Assembly: GCA_022316685.1 (NCBI GenBank)
Contig: JAKJHU010000014.1
Coordinates: 5,637,001 to 5,701,000 of the forward strand
Direction: 5' to 3'
DNA: 64,000 bases
Origin: Progne subis subis
Taxonomy: Eukaryota > Chordata > Aves > Passeriformes > Hirundinidae
Shown: piece after piece, positions 58,277 to 64,000 of the stretch
How the letters are laid out: the number at the start of each line of letters is the position of its first letter
Numbering within the stretch: position 1 is the first letter of the stretch
Position numbers and translations under genes: made by a program
Notes under the pieces: model-generated
Databases searched by the model: none
The model's input: the letters and a program-made list of their open reading frames with translations, nothing else
What the model was told of the DNA's origin: nothing

Positions 58277-59949
58277 ACAGACAATTCACCAGCAATCTGA
58301 ATCTGTTAGGAGCCATTGCCTCGATTATCTACAGACGGTAGCATGCTGCAGGCTCTGGAGTGACCTTTCTTTTCATCCAGTCAGCTTCAACACTGAATGG
58401 GCTCAGAATATAAAGAATATGGACCTTGTGCTGCACAGCATCACATACTGTCAAGAAAGGTTCAGATAAAATCCACCCACAAATACATGAGTCATAACTC
58501 AGAAACATATTCCAATGTAGACATATCCTGAGTCACTTCCATCTCAAAAGCTTATAAATATTTAGTTAGCCACTTAGCTTTTAATTTAGCAGAAAAAAAA
58601 GGTTTATTAGACAAATATCCATAATTATTTTTTGCTAAGAAAGTTGTTAAATACTTGCAGTCTTGCAAGCTCCTTTACCATACAATCCAGAATTATTAGG
58701 TACATAAAACTGACAAAAGTCCTAATTGAACTAAAAACTAATTTCTCTGGTTCTTTTGTAATTATTTGCACTAATTTCTTATACCAGCTTTGTTCATCAT
58801 AAGAATATAATTTCATTTTAGCAGTAAGCAGTAACTGATGAGTAACTGGATACATCTCTCCTGATCTGGGCTCTTTCTAAAGACCACTGTCAATCAGACC
58901 ATGCTGGAGTCAGTGAAGATGTACATGGACACATAGATGAAAAATACATCAATACATTTTCTGGAAGAACCAGACGAGGTTTTCTGTATAAAAAAGGCTT
59001 GCTTATATCTCTGTTTTTGCCAGTAGCAGGAAAGAAGGATAAAAATTACAATATTTAAGGTATTGCTTTAAAAAACCCTACCTGTTACTGTTTTATAAAA
59101 TCATAAAATTGTTATGACTACAAGTGTTTGAGTTAAAAATATTTTTAATGTAAGGATGCAAGTCTTGAGCTTCCATCCCTCTATTTAACAGGTTGAACTA
59201 GAAGCCAGCGAGTGCTTTACAGATCATCTTCTAGTGCAGAGTGTTCAGAGACTGCTGGAGTCCCACAAGTTCCAGCTGCACAGTGCTCCTCTAGCAAAGC
59301 TGTTGGAAACTTGGAACTGAAAAATAATCAGCAAACATTGGCTGATGAGCCAAGGTTACAGCAAAGAACCAGGTTGGTTTGGTGCTTTATTTTTTCCTGT
59401 GGTCAGCGGTGCTTTTTCTGTTTTGCCATTGTGGTTGGTTGATCTTCATGTCACTAATTCACACACACAGATGCTGTATGTGGTTTTAAATTCTGATAAA
59501 TCAGAATGTCTATTTGTGTCTTTGCTGTGCTATGGGGACAACACAGAAAACAGGCTCTTCTTTACTCTGGGCTGAATTAAAGGTTTGCATCCTTACCCAC
59601 AGGGAATTGGTGGTTCAAGAAGGGCGTGGGGATAGTAGCAGAACTAATGTCTGTCTGGAAAAAAGAAACAGACTAGGGTAAACTTGGGAATGGGACAAAG
59701 GAAAGGATAAGGGCCAAATCAGCAGAGTAGGTTTTGTGGCCTCAGTACAGGTGATAGGGGGAGCAAAACCTTCCCAAAGGAAAAAAGGAGCCTGGCAACT
59801 GCAATAACCCCCCAAAGCCTAAACAAATGAGAAAGGAGAGGTGAGCTTTTCTCTCAATATAGCATGTATTATTATACTGAAATTGCCATAGCAATAAAGC
59901 TACAGCTATTTATTTTTGCATGAAGAGCTAATCAAAACCAAGCATCAGG

Positions 59950-60040
59950 GGCAGCTGAGCCCTGATGAACACAGGGGTTTGGAACTGGGTGATCTTTAAG
60001 GTCTCTTTCAGCTCAAACCATTCTGTAATTCTATGAACAC
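59950..60040 (+). mobile_element. CR1 LINE 3' tail
   Basis: The sequence reads GAACTGGGTGATCTTTAAGG, then TCTCTTTCAGCTCAAACCAT and a terminal TCTGTAATTCTATGAA. This is the characteristic CR1 3' end with its ATTCTATGA-type repeats. Confidence 0.8.
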
Positions 60041-61733
60041 TCAGCCTCATAAAGTAGACTTGTTATTTTCCAGTGAAGAATAAAGGGCTTAGGTAGAACA
60101 CTACCATGGCAAGGTACCAAAACAAGAGCTATATCTAGTTTTGGATGATTTTCCGTAAAGTTTCTGATGTTGAAGGTGACTCAAAACACTGCACAACCAA
60201 TCAGTATTGTATGAGGGTAATTGGAAAGTTGAAAATATGAGAAATTTCTAGAGAGCTTAAAATCTAGAGGTGATTTTAAAAACCAGAGTGGGTTACTTTT
60301 TCTGTTTTCACACTCAAAGGATAATTTAACATACTGAAAACTCTTCTGTGGCAGATTTATAATTGTATAAAGTCTTAGAATATAAAGGTGGCATGGGTAT
60401 GAGTCAGTTTGAAATACAATCACCTATATACCTGTTCTTTTGTTTGTGTGCTGGATTAAAGTGACTGACTTGGACCTGGTGGGAATTCTGCATGACTTTT
60501 GTATGTTTATAGCAGCTTTTAGAGATTCTTCACTGGGGAAATTGATCAGAGAATTATCTGTTTAGGTCCATGTGAGTTTGTATTCCACATCATCATCACC
60601 ACCACCATTATCTGCAGCCTACATGAGGTCAGAAACACAGGTTGTTGTAGGAAAGACAAGCCATTTCTTCCTCTTCAGGACATTCCTACATCTGTTATTT
60701 ATGATACAGGACTATTTTACCATATGTTTGTTATACCTTTTTATTAATCTTTTCTTTAACATTGACCCTTTTAAAAAAAAAAAAAAAATCCTACAACACC
60801 TCATAAAAAGCATTTCTTCATTAACTGCATCACTGCTATGGACTAATACAGCAAGAGGTGTTAAATGAAACATTTCTAATGATGCAACGTATTAAAACGC
60901 ATAATCTGCATCCCACTGTGATTTTAGTTGCATTGCAGAGAAAATGAATGCAGTGGTGGCACAGGAACCAAAAAGTTTTAGGAAGCAGAGTTCTGCCTGC
61001 TTTCTTAGGTACTTGTGATTGCTACTGAACCCCCTTGCAGCTGGAATAAACAATAAATGTCCAAAAAGAACATGAGAATCAGTAAGGCCTCAGTGTTTAC
61101 ACATAAACACAATTATTGAAAACACATACACCTCTGGAAATGTTGGTTTGTCTACTGATTCTGTGTACTTTTTAATTATTTTTACCTTTTATTTTAATTT
61201 TCTCTGGAGTGTTTGTAGGAGGGGAAACATTCATTACTAGTGGTATTTCCTCCATTAGAAAAAAAAAATCTATTATGTCTGTTTAGGTAAATCCCTTTCC
61301 TTCCTATTTCACTTCACAGCTATTTACTGTTCAGAGCTTATTGCATTTTGGCTGCTGCAGCACATCTCCCCAAGTACAGGAAGCTATGAAGTAATTTCTT
61401 TTGTCATTTTGGGAAGAAGAGCCCAGTATGTGCAAAGGCTCATGTTTGGTGGGTTTTTTTAATTGTAGAAGTAATACAAGACTGCAAACTTTACATCCCA
61501 ACTTTTTCAGCTTCTGGCATTGTTCAAGTCTGACCCATTTAGAAAAACAATCACACTCTTCAGAACATTTCAATCCTTCCTCCCTGGCATATGGGATTTC
61601 AAGTCAAGCTTTTCTGCTGTTACTTTAGAAAAACAAGTAAAGTTTCTTCGTATCGTCGCCCTTAACATGCCCCCCCGTACTTCAGGGGCGCCACGTATCC
61701 CTTCGGGGGACAGCGGGTGACCGAGTGGCTTTG

Positions 61734-61752
61734 CAGCGACATCTCGTGGCCT
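61734..61752 (+). promoter_or_regulatory. Candidate CTCF site
   Basis: CAGCGACATCTCGTGGCCT matches the CTCF core pattern (AGCGCCCNCTNGTGGCC in this orientation) at most informative positions, including C-T-N-GTGGC. It sits in a small CpG-rich block in an AT-rich region between SEC62 and SAMD7. Confidence 0.4.
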
Positions 61753-63357
61753 GACTCCCCTGAACGGTGTCAGAGATTCCTCTTCCAGGGTGGAAAAGGT
61801 CTCGTGTGGATTGAGTCGAATGTTTCACACAGGGAGGAGGTAGGACGCCATTAGAAAACCAAGTCATTAACTCCGTTTAATCAGATACGTGACACTGTCA
61901 ACACGATTGTCAGCTGTACAAAAGATAAGTTAGGAATTGTTTCTAGGAATTGTCAAACTGCAAAGTTTGGACAGTATGTTAAGATGGACATCTGAGGTTG
62001 CTGTTGCAAACATCTAATCACACATTATCTAGTCCACAAATATAACAAAGACATAAACCAATTTATCTTTGGCTAAAATAAAATAATAGAATATGGAAAT
62101 ATTTCGCCTCCTCCTGTTTAGCCACTCACCATCTAAACAGCTTCATGCCTCTTGGGGTTTCAGTACTTGAGGCCACACAAACTAAACTAAGGGGAGAAAA
62201 GCTAAAATAGCAACATACAGCTAGTCCACAATCTCCCAACCCTCAATTTACAGAACTAGATTTGTGTGTCCTTTGGAGTGAAGAAGAGGGAGGAGAGTGG
62301 AAGTGTACTGACTTCAAACTCTGCATGGAAAACCAGTGTAGGACCAAACCCCTAAAAAGGGAACAAGGATAAGTCACACAGGAATCACAGTAAATGCTGG
62401 GGATTTGTCCTTAACTGAAAGCTCTGTTTCATGTTGTTGTTTGCTGTGAGATAATGACTCATCAGTAGCAGAAATGAGGGGAAAACGTATTTTTCCAGAG
62501 AAAAGGGAGCTCTCAGGCTAAACTGACATTCTCTTCCAAAGTGAAGGATACTGAACTAGCTGCTGAGGGAAGGGCTTTCCATGGCTTGCCCAGGTGAACC
62601 GAAGGGAAGGGTGTTCTGGCAGAAGCTGGCAGGAACCACTCAAAGGTGGCTTTGAGCCTGCTGCCTGCAGGGAATGTCACTGTCCCAGTGACTGGCCTTC
62701 ACCAGGGGCTGGTGACTCAACTCAGCTTGCAGTCATGAAAAGCAAATTCTAGCCCTGGTTATAGGAAAGCCTTGGAATAATTCAAGCTGCTCTCACACAT
62801 GGTGTTTTCATGTTCAATCTGTGTATCTTTATAAGCTGTATACCCTTGCCAGGCACTTAGAAAGGCTTAGTTCTGAAGGAGCAATGAATTATCTCAAATT
62901 ACTGAGTCAGGGGTATATTTCTCTATATTCTGTAGGCAGTTCCATACTGTCCCAATGAATTCCATGTGAATGTTCTGTATAAATTTTGTTCAACAGAAGC
63001 AGAAGTCAGCCATGTTTGGAAGCTGTGACTTTTCCATGTAGCTTCTCAGCTGCCCAGTGGAACACACTGTGAGATATAAGGTGCACTCTGAGTCTCTCAA
63101 AGCTTTCAGTGATAACCTTGGACTTCAATGAAAAATGCAATTTACCTGTTAACTCTACTGGTATTCTTTTCAATGAATTGCACTTGAAAGTAATTGCACT
63201 AACCTGTAGCTGCATTTCTGAATGCCTTTCAGAAACAGCACTTCCTTATTTCCTTCAGCTCGAGCCTTACAGAGGTTTCAGGCTGTAGCTTCTTCTCAAA
63301 CACTTTGTAACTAGAGGTTCCTGGATTATTAAAAACACGTTATATCCTGGACTTAGC

Positions 63358-63630
63358 TCAACTTTTCTGGAAAGCAATCATCTGGAAGTCAGCCTGGGAT
63401 CCAGCTGTGTCACATGGATTTTCCCTGCTTTCTGAAACGATCTGTTCCACTGCTTGGGAGGTTTCTGGGTCCTGGGAGCAGGGACTGTCCAGGGTGTCCC
63501 CACTGCTGTTGCAGTGCAGAGGAGAGGCCATGTCAGAGGGCTGCTCCGAGGGTTTCCCTGGAGCAGGAGGCAGGGGCACGGACAGAGGGACATTCATCAT
63601 GTAGAACATGTTGCCCAGACGTCGGGACAC
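63358..63630 (-). CDS. SAMD7: SAMD7 last coding exon (C-terminus)
   Basis: SAMD7 is a nuclear SAM-domain protein that works with Polycomb proteins to silence ectopic genes in photoreceptors. This exon gives 90 residues starting VSRRLGNMFYMMNVPLSVPL and ending IAFQKS, with TGA at 63358-63360. It aligns with the human tail after the SAM domain (VSQHVGSMFYKK, then a CPQD-like motif; here CSQDPE). The acceptor on the - strand is TTTGCCTTTAAAG, phase 0. The SAM domain and the rest of the gene lie beyond 64000. The gene order after SEC62 supports the call. The tail beyond the first 15 residues is poorly conserved. Confidence 0.85.
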   Translation of the reverse strand: MSRRLGNMFYMMNVPLSVPLPPAPGKPSEQPSDMASPLHCNSSGDTLDSPCSQDPETSQAVEQIVSESRENPCDTAGSQADFQMIAFQKS

Positions 63631-64000
63631 CTTTAAAGGCAAAGGCACAATTGCAGCAATTACTCCTTGCTGTTAAAGCCATTAAACAATCAAGCCTGAC
63701 TCTGATGCCTCAACACCAGGGACATCGCAAGCATCTCAAAGGGTTATCACATTCTTGTGAAAAAAACCTTTTCCATTTTCACTCTCTTATATTTTTCTAG
63801 ATCAGGTTGTGGAAGGGGCTTGTCAATACCCAATTTAGGACTGTTGGGCCTGACAGCAGGATTCTCCTACTCCCAAGGTGCTGCAGCACCCCGGGACAGA
63901 GGGGACGAAAATTGCCAGCCAAGGGTGGGGCTGGTGGTTGGAATGAGAGGAGAGTGAGAGAGTACAAGGGGTTAAAGAAAAGGAAAAGAACCAGCAACAC
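63631..64000 (-). other. SAMD7: SAMD7 intron sequence
   Basis: Sequence upstream of the SAMD7 last exon acceptor, running to the window end. No further exon was recognised. Confidence 0.6.

Larger units (their letters stand above)
55886..63357. other. Spacer between SEC62 promoter and SAMD7 coding end
   Basis: No coding gene was recognised. It contains a GGAA microsatellite (58202-58276), a CR1 tail (59950-60040), a CpG-rich block with a CTCF-like site (61660-61830), and at its right end the SAMD7 3' UTR, whose length is undetermined. Confidence 0.6.

Noticed and set aside
1..64000. CRISPR arrays, bacterial operons, tRNA or rRNA genes, endogenous viral genes
   Set aside because: Nothing resembling them was seen; genes are spliced vertebrate genes and the repeats are CR1, hAT and microsatellites.

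Overview
The window is nuclear DNA from a vertebrate, most likely a bird. The evidence is spliced genes with GT-AG introns, CpG-island promoters, three or four old CR1 LINE fragments as almost the only interspersed repeats, and compact introns. The species cannot be fixed from the sequence; another sauropsid is possible but less likely. No bacterial, plasmid, phage or viral gene is visible.

The gene order matches the conserved vertebrate block PHC3 - GPR160 - SEC62 - SAMD7. PHC3 (Polycomb PRC1 subunit) is on the + strand, with 14 coding exons between 1181 and 19159; its first exon(s) lie upstream of the window. GPR160 (orphan seven-pass receptor) is on the - strand, with one coding exon at 28232-29251 and a probable promoter in a CpG island near 30.5-30.87 kb. 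SEC62 (ER translocon subunit) is on the - strand with all 8 coding exons (40002-54971) and a CpG-island promoter at about 54.55-55.1 kb. SAMD7 (photoreceptor SAM-domain repressor) contributes only its last coding exon, on the - strand at 63358-63630.

Between the genes: 19.16-22.1 kb is probable PHC3 3' UTR carrying a non-autonomous hAT transposon and a hairpin next to a poly(A) signal. 22.1-27.4 kb is a tail-to-tail spacer. 31.1-40.0 kb is spacer plus SEC62 3' UTR with a 50-nt A-run. 55.1-63.3 kb is SEC62 upstream DNA plus SAMD7 3' DNA, with a 50-bp minisatellite, a CR1 fragment, a GGAA microsatellite and a CTCF-like motif in a small CpG-rich block. SEC62 intron 1 holds a 393-nt uninterrupted pyrimidine tract.

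Functionally the four genes are not a pathway, although PHC3 and SAMD7 both belong to the Polycomb/SAM-polymer world. I found no convincing undescribed system. The noteworthy items are structured repeats, candidate regulatory motifs and small gene-level oddities. Exon limits come from splice-site consensus plus unbroken reading frame and remembered human family sequences; no alignment was run.
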